Shown piece by piece: positions 31,058 to 40,311 of a stretch of 42,976 bases of DNA. Below the pieces are notes generated by a model. That model had not been told where the DNA came from. It was given only the letters and a program-made list of their open reading frames with translations, and ran no database searches. Every line of letters starts with the position of its first letter. Position 1 is the first letter of the stretch. The stretch is taken from the NCBI GenBank assembly GCA_013054445.1, contig JAAMPI010000333.1, forward strand, positions 1 to 42,976, given 5' to 3'. Origin of the DNA: Cudoniella acicularis. Lineage: Eukaryota > Ascomycota > Leotiomycetes > Helotiales > Helotiaceae. The translations under genes were made by a program, and so were the position numbers.

Positions 31058-31951
31058 TTAGAACGGCTTAGGGGCTTTCACCATTGGAGCATTCCCATGC
31101 GATGCAGCTCGGAAACCTTCTCTGTTAACCAATTCCAAGATTTTCTCCCCACTCAAGGCTCCCTTGCCCCCCCTTCTTTACCCCAACCTGTTCCCACGTC
31201 TTGTCGATCGTTCCCTTCATCTGCTCCATTTCAATGTCCATAGTCTTGCCAACACCTAAAGACGATCAGTATCTCCTACGCTAGTACTTAGAGCGTTAAA
31301 ACTTACCAAGCTTCGTGAACTCGAAAACGTTGGCCTTCATACCAATTCCATAGTATGCATGCTTTCTGAGAAAGGCAAGCCATACCTCAACTGTCTCTGG
31401 ATTCCCATCCTTTATCTGTATCAACCTTCTCACGGTCCGTCTCTCAAAATTCTCCTGCGACTTCTTGAAAATGAAACTCGACCTTGGGACGGTCCATCTT
31501 TCGACAATTCGTGGTAAAGGTACAGGTCCAAACGCCGGGAGCCCTAAGTAATAAGCCGCTCGCAGGGCGAAGTCTGCAAAGAATTCCAAATTTCGAACAG
31601 AATATGACCGAAGTTGCAAGTCGCAGGATGGAACGCCATATTCGGCTTGTCTTCGTAAAGGTCGGAGGTATACTGCTTGCACACTTCGAGGTAATCGGAA
31701 ATCGAGACCAGTTGCGTCCTTCTCCCTTTCTATCGCTGCGCTTGGGATCAGATCTTCTATTGGTGTTGTATTCGCTCTGGTATCATGTCAGAGGGGATTT
31801 TAAGGTCGCCAGGTTATGTATGGTCTTACGCCGACTCTAAGGTCTCGAGATTCGTAGTGGGGACGGCACTGTGTAATTGTAAGCCTGCGAGCTTCGCAAA
31901 ATTATTTAAATGTATACCTCGACTCAATTGGCGCAGCGTCGGACCTGGCAT
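31058..31951 (-). CDS. rsm10: Mitochondrial small-subunit ribosomal protein S10 (uS10m), with a G-run frameshift
   Basis: Structural protein of the mitochondrial small ribosomal subunit. Exons 31830-31951, 31307-31776 and 31058-31255. A plausible targeting N-terminus (MPGPTLRQLSRGIHLNNF) precedes a linker and the S10 domain (DLQLRSYSVRNLEFFADFALRAAYYL region, PRIVERWTVPRSSFIFKKSQENF, AFLRKHAYYGIGMKANVF). The second intron (31256-31306) joins FEFTKLG to VGKTMDIEMEQM. In the last exon a run of seven C (31167-31173, G on the coding strand) should be six: VKKGG is followed by KGALSGEKILELVNREGF and a stop at 31058 only if one base is removed. With the base, translation ends early. With six, the protein is 262 aa. 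Given how well both sides are preserved, an error in this run is the simplest explanation. Confidence 0.9.
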
Positions 31952-32461
31952 GAAGTCAGACAAGAATTATAACATTGGCCTGTCAACGTACGTTGGAATT
32001 GCATTCTCTGCTTCTGCAGGCGGAGTACTGCCAGCTTGTTAAATCGTATAAACTTGGATTGAAGTTGGGGCTTCTCACGCTAATTCTGAAGCATATCTAC
32101 ATGAGAAAGCCGGCCTTGGGGTATGGGCTTGTTGTCGTGCTCGGAGGTGGTGGGCTATAGGAAGGAGGTTATTTGCCTGCAATTAAATTAGCTGAGACCG
32201 CCCGTAAGGAGGAAGAAAAGGACGTGACAACCTTTGATGGCCAATTGAGCATGCGCAAAGGTAGCCGTATCGGAGCTGATGAGGCCATGTTGGAAGGGAG
32301 TAAGGTAAGGGAACAGTTGTGGAGTTGAAGGCCAAAATATTTCTCGCCAGCTCGGTTGTCACGCGCCGACCCGTCAGTTCTTGCAACACTGCCATCAGAA
32401 AACTCAACATAGCATGGAACACAACATGGAAAACGAATTGAAGACCTAACACGAAGCTGTG
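31952..32461. other. Divergent region between rsm10 and the phosphorylase gene
   Basis: Promoter region of rsm10 and upstream part of the damaged phosphorylase gene. I could not identify a confident start codon or first exon for the latter here: ATGs at about 32414 and 32426 lead to a TAA at 32448, though the CCTAACAC there could be an intron branch site. Confidence 0.4.
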
Positions 32462-33738
32462 GCAGAACCAGAGACTATCATCGGTCCCGAATTTATACCT
32501 CAAATCAGAGTTATTGCTGATTCTGGTCTATCCGAACCCCAGAAGCATTTGAAGAACCGAGATATGAGGTACCATACGGCGAGATCAAGGGATTCCCAAT
32601 CAGCACAGGTTAGTTTATTCCCTAACGGATGTTGGAATATCTCATAAAATTTCAACCTAATATAGCCTATCGTCTCATGTTGATTCTTAAAGTATAGCAC
32701 TTTTCAATTAATTGCGTTGCTTTTTAAGTGTTTCATGCGATTTCGCGACTGTGAGCACATCATGATTTTACAAATTGGATGCTATAGGTCGCCTCACCTG
32801 TTATCTTTATTGAATCTACTATACTGAAGCAATTGCTAAATTCTACAAAGCACCTGGCCACGCTAGAAATTTGATATTTGGAGCCGTCCCAGAACACCAA
32901 TGTGTGTTAATGAATGGCAGAGCACAGTAAGATGATGACCAATAAAGGCTTGTAGGAAAATGCTTACACTATTAGTTATTACGAGGGGCACGATTTGCAA
33001 GATACAACTTTTCCAATCCGGGTCTTCAAATTGCTGGGTGTGAAAACTTGCATCAGCGAGTTTGAAAGGGGAGAATAGGTCTTGGGGTGCCCAATTGATT
33101 GGTTGACAGTCACAAATGCTGCGGGAGCTCTTAACGAGACTTACACGGTCGGAGACATGGTCACATTGAGCGATGTAAGTTCAAAAGCATTCATTTTGAA
33201 TATATGTCTTGCTGACAATGGAAGCATATCAATTTTCCGGGCCTTGCAGGTTTGAATCCCTTACGAGAAGCAAATCTGAACGAGTTCGGGCCAAGATTTC
33301 TGGCTTTATCTGACGCGTATGATCTCAAGCTCCGACGTATCGCACTCTCCGCTTGGGAAATAGTCAAAAACGATCACTCCAAACTGATCGACAAAGGAAA
33401 CACAAAGTTGCATCAAGGGGTGTATGCATTTGTTGGCGGCCCCAAGTCAGTTCTGACATCTGAGCTATTTGAAACCTGCTGATTCCACTAGCTACGAAAG
33501 CAGGGCAGAATGCAGATTTCTTGCAAAACTGGGCGCTGACTTTGTAGGAGTGTTGACAGTGCCAGAGGTTATTGTTGCTAGGCATTGTAGTATTTGTACT
33601 CTTGCCAGAAGTATTGTGACCAACATGGCTGTTTTAGAGCCGAGTCCTCGAGGAGATGCCCCAGAGACACTAGGCTATGCGAAAGGCAGAGTTAACCATC
33701 AGGAGGTCCTAGGAGCCGTCAAAAATGTCTCGAAGTAG
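32462..33738 (+). pseudogene. Purine nucleoside phosphorylase, probably damaged
   Basis: Homologue of trimeric PNP, which splits inosine and guanosine with phosphate. Exons by my reading: to 32608, 32851-32926, 32976-33055, 33110-33174, 33225-33445, 33492-33738. Preserved blocks: YEVPYGEIKGFPIST, PGHARNLIFGA, NGRAHYYEGHDLQDTTFP, TNAAGALNETYTVGD, HINFPGLAGLNPL, YAFVGGPNYESRAECR, TVPEVIVARH. Problems: a frameshift at CCCC (32537-32540; five C would restore SEPPEAFEEP); the phosphate-loop GSGLGG is DSGLSE; no clear start; a 242-nt first intron, long for this genome; one intron (33056-33109) only works with a GC donor (ATCA|GCGAGT); an early stop in the C-terminal helix. Substrate residues in the C-terminal half (E of YESRAE, N of VTNMAV) remain. 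It is either decaying or a real gene with one consensus error and an unseen first exon. Confidence 0.7.
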
Positions 33739-33894
33739 GTCAAGGTTCGTCATCTCTTGTCAGAGTAAGACACCAGGCTCATGGAACTCTCAGAATTTGG
33801 TCATCAAGATCGTGGAAATAATCTCACAAGATCCGACAATTGCTGAAAGTCAAACATGAGCCTGGCAAAGGGGTTTGCGATCCCGATTTGATAC

Positions 33895-34839
33895 TCAAAT
33901 TTTTGATCCGCGCCTCAAAGCCCTCATTTTCTTGTAGTGCGCCTTTTTGCCGCTCGTCTTAGCGGCTTGGATCTCATTGTATTTCGATTTGAAGCGTTGA
34001 GTGGACTTCTCGCCTTCTAGAACCTCCTCAATCAGTGTGCGTTTTCTCTCCTTATTGGATAGTCTGCCAGTGAAGTATTCGGTTGGCCCTTCAATAATGG
34101 TGCCAACTTGCGAAAACTCGGGAATTTGTGGTCTCGAGGCTTCCTTTTTGTAATGGCGCTTCGGATCCAGCACAGATCTCATTCGGAGTAATTGGAGGTC
34201 TCTTTTGAGTTCTGGGGTGAGATTTGTTTTTGGGAGTTCATACCAGTCGGACCCAGCGGTGGATTTTTTGGCCTAATGAACTCTGTCAGCTTACGATCAG
34301 AGGCCACAAATCCAGCAAAACATTTTGCATCAAATTCTTCTCAGCGTAACTATGAATATAAAGGCATCATTTTTTGCAGGGTGGTACCCAAGACGGGACC
34401 AAATTCTGCTTCAAGAAAGTTTGGGATATTTTTCCTCATAGAAGATTTTGCGCACAGGTGAAAGGGTGAATAGGCTTACTTTGGCAAATTTTGCTTTCAC
34501 CACAACTGGATCCTCGACCCGTCTTATGCCGTTCGCAAGCTTTCGTTCCTCTGGCTTTACCAGGAGCGAGGAATTGATGTGCGCACCTTGATCGGTTTTG
34601 GTAATATAGCTGGGTATCGATCTGCCAGAAGCGACCTTGGGAATGCTGAAAATGCTTAGCAAAGAGCTCCTTGGGTTGAGAGTGGTCGCATAGAGAGAGC
34701 AAAACCTTTTTTGGAGGGCCACCAATGACGCATCTTGGGAGGCGTTTCTCGTGTTTACTGCACTTGCTGCCCGCAGCCTCTGCTCTGCATCCTTGAGCAA
34801 TTGGCGCAGCTGCTCGTCGGAGAGGTCCTCTTGCGCCAT
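33895..34839 (-). CDS. fcf2: Fcf2-type pre-rRNA processing factor
   Basis: Nucleolar protein needed for early 18S pre-rRNA cleavages (SSU processome; Fcf2/TdT-interacting family). Exons 34480-34839 and 33895-34272 (245 aa). The N-terminal third is a charged helix (EQLRQLLKDAEQRL). The family block starts right after the 207-nt intron: AKKSTAGSDWYELP, then TNLTPELKRDLQLLRMRSVL, DPKRHYKK, QVGTIIEGPTEYF, NKERKRTLIEEVL and the basic tail YNEIQAAKTSGKKAHYKK. The start at 34839 (MAQEDLSDEQLR) is the only ATG in frame near the 5' end. The intron is longer than most here but contains no coding-like exon and ends CTGAC...TTAG. Confidence 0.92.
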
Positions 34840-35120
34840 CCTGTCTGAGTTGCAGGTTGGAGAATCTATCAAAAATAGCTGCGGCTCACAAAATTTTTGG
34901 TTTGATACTCGGGAGGTCGCTTAATCATCGTGTGCTACTCCGATTGCGGACTAGCATAATTTTCAAATCAAAAGTCGGTCAGAGAACCACGGACGGGCAA
35001 TGGAGCATGGCGAGCATGGCAAAACCCACGGTGTGAGATGTTGGAAGGGACGGAACAAAGTCGTGGCTGGAGCATGATGACGGACTCGACATGATCTGGG
35101 GAGGGCAGAGATTTCCAGCT
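34840..35120. other. fcf2 promoter and missing half of the oxygenase
   Basis: Promoter of fcf2. I searched this stretch on the minus strand for the absent catalytic part of the 2OG oxygenase fragment (HxD...H motif) and found nothing. Confidence 0.45.
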
Positions 35121-35588
35121 TCATTTTTTGATTCGTTGAGGATGTCGTTTGGGCACTGACGGAACGAAGGCCACCAGAGGAGGTTGTGTTTGGGTATAAA
35201 AATTTTTAAGAGTCAAAGTCTGGGAGTTTTTTTGTGCACTTTGTGAGGGCACGTGGAGTGGGTATTTCTTTGCTACTATCTTGTATCTTGTTTCTTTTTG
35301 ATCGGGCTGCCCGGTCGATGGGCGGATTTGAGCGTTCTTTTCCCAGCCTGCATTCAAATGGGAGAATGGGACGGTGGATTTCGTGGTGTCTGGGAGGGAG
35401 AAGAAGCGCTCGGAGGTGCTGAACATGGACTCGATTTCGGAGAGGGAAATGCCGTGGTTGGTGAGGCCGAAGAATCCGTCGGTTTCGGCGGCGTGGATTA
35501 ATTGGTCTGTGATCTCTGAGATTCGGGAGGAGAAGTCGTGCAGGGAGATTTTAGGGATGGTGCGGGTGGTGTATTTTGTTGGTGCCAT
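35121..35588 (-). pseudogene. Truncated 2-oxoglutarate/Fe(II) dioxygenase (N-terminal domain only)
   Basis: Begins MAPTKYTTRTIPKISLHDF and carries the non-haem dioxygenase N-terminal domain (DIOX_N): HAAETDGFFGLTNHGI, FFSLPDTTK, LNAGWEKN, STGQPDQKE. Family members then have about 200 more residues with the iron-binding HxD...H set. Here homology stops sharply after DQKE near 35295; a non-homologous 45-residue tail runs to a stop at 35121, and no HxD motif follows. It cannot be an active oxygenase as it stands. The breakpoint is next to a short ACAAGATACAAGAT imperfect repeat. The amidohydrolase starts 2.2 kb upstream on the same strand, so the two may once have belonged to one pathway, but that is speculative. 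Confidence 0.75.
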
Positions 35589-36294
35589 TTTGAGGGCTGT
35601 GAGCGCAGTGCAGGTGGATGGTGGGTTGCGTGTGAGGTGTATGATGAGGTGAGGTTGTGAGAGTATGCGTGTGAGTGTGAAGAAGTCGGAGGTGAGGATG
35701 AGACTGAGAGTAAATGTCTACTAATATGTCTGCAAAGCGAGGGCGCTGTCATTTATGTTCTTTTCCTGTTTCCCTTCCTCTCTATATATCTCTGAGTGGA
35801 TTTGAAGACAAGTGTCTCGGCACCTTGATGCCGGAAGATCCTTTCTGCAGGAAATCAATCGTCCGTTTGGAATTTTTGCTTCGGAGTGTAGTAGTGACAA
35901 GTGTACTCCCCATCTTTGAATGAATATGTATCAGCGGCGGCTGGCTCCGTTGGGTTGAGTGAGTGGTCACTGCTGGTTGGGCGTTGAAGTGGGGTAGAAG
36001 CTTATCGGGTCGGTAGTGCCCGCTCGGTCGAGAGCTCGGCCGTGGCGGAAGTCACGCGGTATAGGGGATGTAAATGTCATGTGACTCTCCCCGGAGACTT
36101 CCCTCTCACTCTTCTTGGGACAGGTTGAGGGGATTGTGCAGTGGAGCAAGTCTTGCGTTCATTTTATTCGTGCATGAGAGAAGTTGTCTCTAGTGAAACA
36201 TTATTTTCAAGTTTCAAGTGAAGTTTATTTCTTCATTCCGAGTTGCACAGTTGTTTAACTCAATATCAGAACTTTTAATTTCTACCCTAGAAGC
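35589..36294. other. Intergenic between oxygenase fragment and amidohydrolase
   Basis: Upstream region of the oxygenase fragment and 3' flank of the amidohydrolase gene. Frames on both strands are short and unrecognised. A GT-rich stretch (35640-35710) lies just before the fragment's start. Confidence 0.45.
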
Positions 36295-37788
36295 CTAGAC
36301 ATATTTCCACGCCTTCCTATTCACCGCCTTAATTCCAGACCTCTCTCTAATCTCCCCAATCGACTTCCTCGCCGCCACCAAAATCTCTTCCTCATCAACC
36401 CTCACCAACTTCCCCCCTCTAACCAGCACCTCCCCATCCACAACCACCATCTCCACATCCTTGCCCGTACAGCTGTACACCACCGCCGTGACAGGGCTGA
36501 CCCCACCTCCCAATACCTGCCCCTCATCAAAGGGCGCAGCATGCAACCCACCCGGATCCACCACCACGAAGTCGGCTTTCTTCCCCACCTCCAGGCTTCC
36601 AATTTTCTTCTCCAACCCGAGAGCTCTGGCTCCATTAATTGTAGCCATTTCGAGAGCTTCTTCGGCGCAGATAAGTCTAGCGTTCAGATTGACGCCTTTA
36701 TGTAAGATTCCTGCTAGGTGCATCTCCCGGAACATGTCGTATGTATTTCCGCAAGGAGCGCCGTCAGTGCCGAGAGATACGTTGACGCTTGCTCCAAGCA
36801 TCTCGGGTACTTTTGCGATTCCGGAGGCAAGTTTCAGGTTACTGTTTGGGTTATGAGCGACTGTTGTTCCCGTGGCTGCCAAAATTGGCAAGTCAGTGGC
36901 AAGATCTAGATGTACCATGTGTGCAAGCACTGTCTTGGGACCGGTTAGTTTGGCAGCTTGACAGAACTCCATGGGCGTACAATCGTAGCTATCTCTGTAG
37001 ATGGCCAAGTCTTTAGGTGCTTCTGCGCAGTGCATCGTTAGACCGATGTCGTGCTCGCGACAAGCTTCTCCAATAGACAAGTGCGATGAGAGTGGTGAGC
37101 CTCTTGGTGTTCCAGCAGCAGCCCAGACGTGAAGTCTCCCGTTGTATGAATTGTGGTGTTTGGTATGTGCTTCCAGCATAGAGGATATAGACATTGACTC
37201 CACGTCTTTATCTCGCGGGTCAGTGATGTTTAATTTCCTGTTGCTTTCTTCGAACTTAACTAATTTTCCCTTCACTTCATCAGCTAATCCTCATACACAA
37301 ATGAAGAATTCTCATACCAGACACCCACGAATTCCACTCTCACCCACAGCTCTCACCACATTCTCAAACCCCGATCGATGCGTCAACATACTCTCCAGAA
37401 AACACGTCGTCCCGCTCTTCAACATCTCCGCAATAGTCAGTCTCGCGGCGACATAGCCGTCATCGGCATCATAGGATGCTTCGAGGGGCCAAATAGCGTC
37501 GCAGAGCCAGGAATGAAGGGGGAGATCTTCGGCGAGGCCCCGGAGGAGGGATTGTGCGAGGTGAGAATGCGTGTTTATTAGGCCGGGGAGGATGATGCGG
37601 CCATGGAGGGAGATGGTTTCTATGTTTGCGGGGAGGTCTAAGGAAGAGGAGAGGGAGGAAGTTTTGCCGATTGCGGTGATGAGAGATCCGGTTACGAGGA
37701 TGGAGCCGTTGAGGATTATTTCTCGGGTGGGGTTGAGGGTGAGGATTGTTGCGTTTGTGTAAAGGGTTGACTTGTTTTCGACTGACAT
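36295..37788 (-). CDS. Amidohydrolase, SAH/MTA-deaminase and triazine-hydrolase type
   Basis: Metal-dependent hydrolase of the COG0402 group, whose members deaminate guanine, 8-oxoguanine, adenosyl compounds or dechlorinate/deaminate triazines. Exons 37318-37788 and 36295-37269 (481 aa). Metal and catalytic residues: H74 and H76 (NTHSHLAQ), H237 and E240 (MHCAEA), H274 (LAHMVH), D326 (GTDGAP). LGLEKKIGSLEVGKKADFVVVD closes the beta-sandwich domain that wraps the barrel. The 48-nt intron uses GTATGA and a GAAG acceptor just after a CTGATG branch; it joins GIRGCL to GKLVKFEES, as in relatives. The gene is divergent from the NCS2 purine permease with 597 bp between starts, which favours a purine-like or other ring-amine substrate. 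Exact substrate cannot be set from sequence. No targeting signal, so cytosolic. Confidence 0.9.
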
Positions 37789-37915
37789 TTTGAAAACAGA
37801 CTTTGGATCAAGTTTCCGGATTTTCGTTGAAGTATTGTGAGTGAAGTTTCTCGATGGAGAAATGGTATTCTGAGGCCTCGGTAGAGATCAAAAAGGGGGG
37901 GCAAGTCCTGAACAG

Positions 37916-37929
37916 CGTCGGGTCCGACG
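37916..37929. promoter_or_regulatory. Perfect palindrome CGTCGG-GT-CCGACG
   Basis: Two six-base arms in inverted orientation with a two-base spacer, 128 bp before the amidohydrolase start. CGG/CCG inverted halves are the usual target of Zn2Cys6 factors, so it could be an operator for a pathway-specific regulator. The spacer is shorter than that known for UaY. Confidence 0.4.
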
Positions 37930-37996
37930 TCAAAACCGACAAAAGAAAAATTCACGAGAATGAATTTCTCATCCCAGCTGGATAGGAACTCACCGA

Positions 37997-38243
37997 TTAT
38001 CATCAACCCTTCACACCAGACATGAGACCTGCGCGATTCAAGAATCTGAAAAATTTCCCACGTGCAGTTTGTTAGGTTACCCCAGATCTCTTGGCAGATT
38101 CGGGCATCTCCGCCATCGATAAGGGGGCTGCAAGGTCATTCCTAGGCTTCTGATTGGCTCCGGTCACCTCCTGAAATCTTATCACTTCCTCCCACTCTTC
38201 TTAACTTTTTGACATCTAGGCGATCAATCATGGGAATTTATCA
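37997..38243. promoter_or_regulatory. Cluster of GATA-factor sites in the divergent promoter
   Basis: HGATAR matches occur at 37997-38002 (TTATCA), 38117-38122 (CGATAA), 38179-38184 (TTATCA) and 38238-38243 (TTATCA). Four in about 250 bp between the amidohydrolase and the permease fit control by an AreA/Nit2-type nitrogen regulator, which governs purine use in other moulds. Individual sites are short, so the density is the evidence. Confidence 0.5.
38100..38113. promoter_or_regulatory. Near-match to the UaY purine-regulator site
   Basis: TCGG, six bases, CCGC: seven of eight fixed positions of TCGG-N6-CCGA, the site of the Aspergillus purine-pathway activator UaY. It lies 273 bp before the permease start and 312 bp before the amidohydrolase start. 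Confidence 0.35.
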
Positions 38244-38385
38244 TCCAAACAATTAGTTTTGTTGAAAGATGACGAAATATTAATAAGGGGAGAAAATCCA
38301 TCTTATTTTGCAGTGAGTGGATTCTTCATCAATTGACATCTCGCATCTACGCCTTGCCTGCAGTATTCAAGGAAAATTGCTGACG

Positions 38386-40311
38386 ATGGAGACTCCAGCC
38401 AGCATCGAGAAGCTTGGCCAAGATCAAGATGCTGTTCCATATGCGTCATCTACCAGCGAGGGCGTGGAACAACACCAAAAGAACTCATGGCAGTACCTGA
38501 AGCACTACTTCACCAGTCGAGAAGGCTGGATTGGCGACTATGTACTTCCCTCTTCCTAATTCATCCTCATCTCACTGACAAAGTAACTCACAGGACTACG
38601 TCTACCTCATCACACCAAACATCTGGCCCCTCAACCGCAAATACAAAAACTACGAAGCCCCCTTCTATGGCCTCGACGACGAAGTCCCCATCTTGCTCAC
38701 CGTTCTCCTCGGCCTCCAACACGCTCTCACAATGATAGGCTCAATCGTTTCCCCACCCCTCGCCATCGCAGGCGGAGCATTTAACTTCGACGCAGAAATA
38801 ACACAGTATCTCGTCTCAGCAGCGTTCATCACAACCGGAATAGCGACCGCGTTGCAAGTAACCCGCGTCCATATTGCCAAAACCCCCTTCTTCATTGGCA
38901 CAGGACTTCTTTCGGTCGTCGGTCCGACTTTCGATATTTTGCCCATTGCATTTAACTATACATCTATGCGCTACGCGAATGGGACTTGCCCAACAGCAGC
39001 AGATGGGACGCAACTTCCTTGTCCTGATGCTTGGGGCGCTATCCTGGGCAGTATGCTCTGTACTGTCTGGATTCAAATTGCGATGAGTATGGTTCCTCCA
39101 AAGAGCTTGAATAAGATATTCCCGAAAATCGTGACAGGGAGTTTATTGTTACTTGTGGGTGTGTATCTTATTAGTAATGGGATGCAGAATTGGGGCGGGA
39201 GTTCGAATTGTAATGGTGGGACGGGGTATTATGCTCTTTGCCCGAATATTGATGCGCCGAAGCCTCTTGTTTGGTAAGTCTTTTCCCCCGGATCTTGTCT
39301 TCTGAAGAGGGAGATTAACGATTAAATAGGGGCAATCCCAAACTTATCGGCCTCGGCTTCAGCGTCTTTGTAACCGTCATCCTCGTCGAGCAATTCGGCT
39401 CCCCTTTGATGAAATCCGCCTCCATCGTCCTGGGTCTCGCAGTCGGCTGTGCCATCTCAGGAGCAACAGGATACTGGTCAAACTCCAACATCACCGCCGC
39501 ACCACCCATCACCTTCCTCTGGGTCCACACATTCAAACTCTCCGTAGACGGCGCGCTCATCCTCCCCCTCCTCATCATGTTCATCTGCGAAGCCGTCTCC
39601 TGCATGCCGGACATCTTGGCCACAGCTGAAATCTCCAACGTCGATATCGAAGGCACGCAATTCAACTCTCGGATTCAAGGCGGGATTTTATGTGACGGGA
39701 TCGGGAGTTTGATCAGTGCTTTTGGGACGGGGCTACCGATGGTTAGCCAGGCGGGTAATAATGGTGTGATTAGCTTGACGGGGTGTGCGAGTCGACGCGC
39801 AGGGTGGTGTGCTAGTGGGTTCTTGGTGTTGATGGGGATTTTTGGCAAGTTTGGTGCTGTGTTTGGTAGTATGGTATGTTTCCCCTCCTTCCACCCCATT
39901 TTCAAATCCTCTTTTATATCTTGACTAATAATCCTGCAAAAGCCTCCCTCAGTACTAGGCGGCATGCAAGTCTTCCTCTACTCCACCATTGCGGTAGCCG
40001 GTATTCGGGTGCTAGGTCTCATCGCCTGGACACGTCGCAACCGCTTCATCCTCACTGCTTCCCTCGGCATCGGCTTCATCGACATCGTTCAACCATCTTG
40101 GTTCTCCCAAATCCTCGATTACTCGGGCAGTAATGTGCATTTGCAGGGTTTCGAACAGGGGATTAATCTTATTGTTGAGACGCCTTTTATTGTTGCCGCT
40201 GTTATTGGGGTGTTTTTGAACCTGGTGCTGCCAAGGGATAGGAGTGAGATGGATAGGAAGGTTAGAGAGAGCGGTGGGGCTGGGCTTGTTCTTGAGGGTA
40301 GAGGAGAGTGA
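38386..40311 (+). CDS. NCS2 (UapA/UapC-type) purine permease with an altered signature
   Basis: Plasma-membrane proton symporter of the nucleobase-ascorbate family; UapA and UapC import xanthine and uric acid. Exons 38386-38541, 38594-39273, 39330-39873, 39943-40311 (582 aa, as UapC). Family marks: GWIGDYDYVYLITPNIWPLN, EAPFYGLDDEVP, QHALTM (conserved QH), helix-8 E366 (FICEAVSC) and helix-9 D401 (GGILCDG), corresponding to UapA E356 and D388. The signature [QEP]NxGxxxxT[RKG] reads G-N-N-G-V-I-S-L-T-G at 421-430: the first position is Gly instead of Gln (UapA Q408), the last Gly instead of Arg. The usual ETIGD of helix 8 reads EAVSC. The fold is intact but substrate choice is probably shifted. 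It shares a promoter with the amidohydrolase, so the pair may import and deaminate one compound. Confidence 0.92.

Larger units (their letters stand above)
37789..38385. other. Shared divergent promoter of amidohydrolase and purine permease
   Basis: 597 bp between two divergent start codons, without coding sequence. It holds a perfect CGG/CCG palindrome, four GATA-factor sites and a near-match to the UaY motif, listed separately. The layout suggests joint regulation. Confidence 0.6.

Noticed and set aside
31885..31917. Possible 33-nt intron (GTATAC...CGCAG) near the S10m start
   Set aside because: Too short for a fungal intron, and the stretch is open in frame and gives a good mitochondrial targeting sequence.
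32927..32975. Apparent TAA stop after NGRAQ in the phosphorylase gene
   Set aside because: A 49-nt GTAAGA...TTAG intron removes it and gives the conserved NGRAHYYEGHD.
33446..33491. In-frame TGA and TAG in the phosphorylase gene taken at first as nonsense mutations
   Set aside because: A 46-nt intron (GTCAGT...CTGATTCCACTAG) removes both and restores GGPNYESRAECR.
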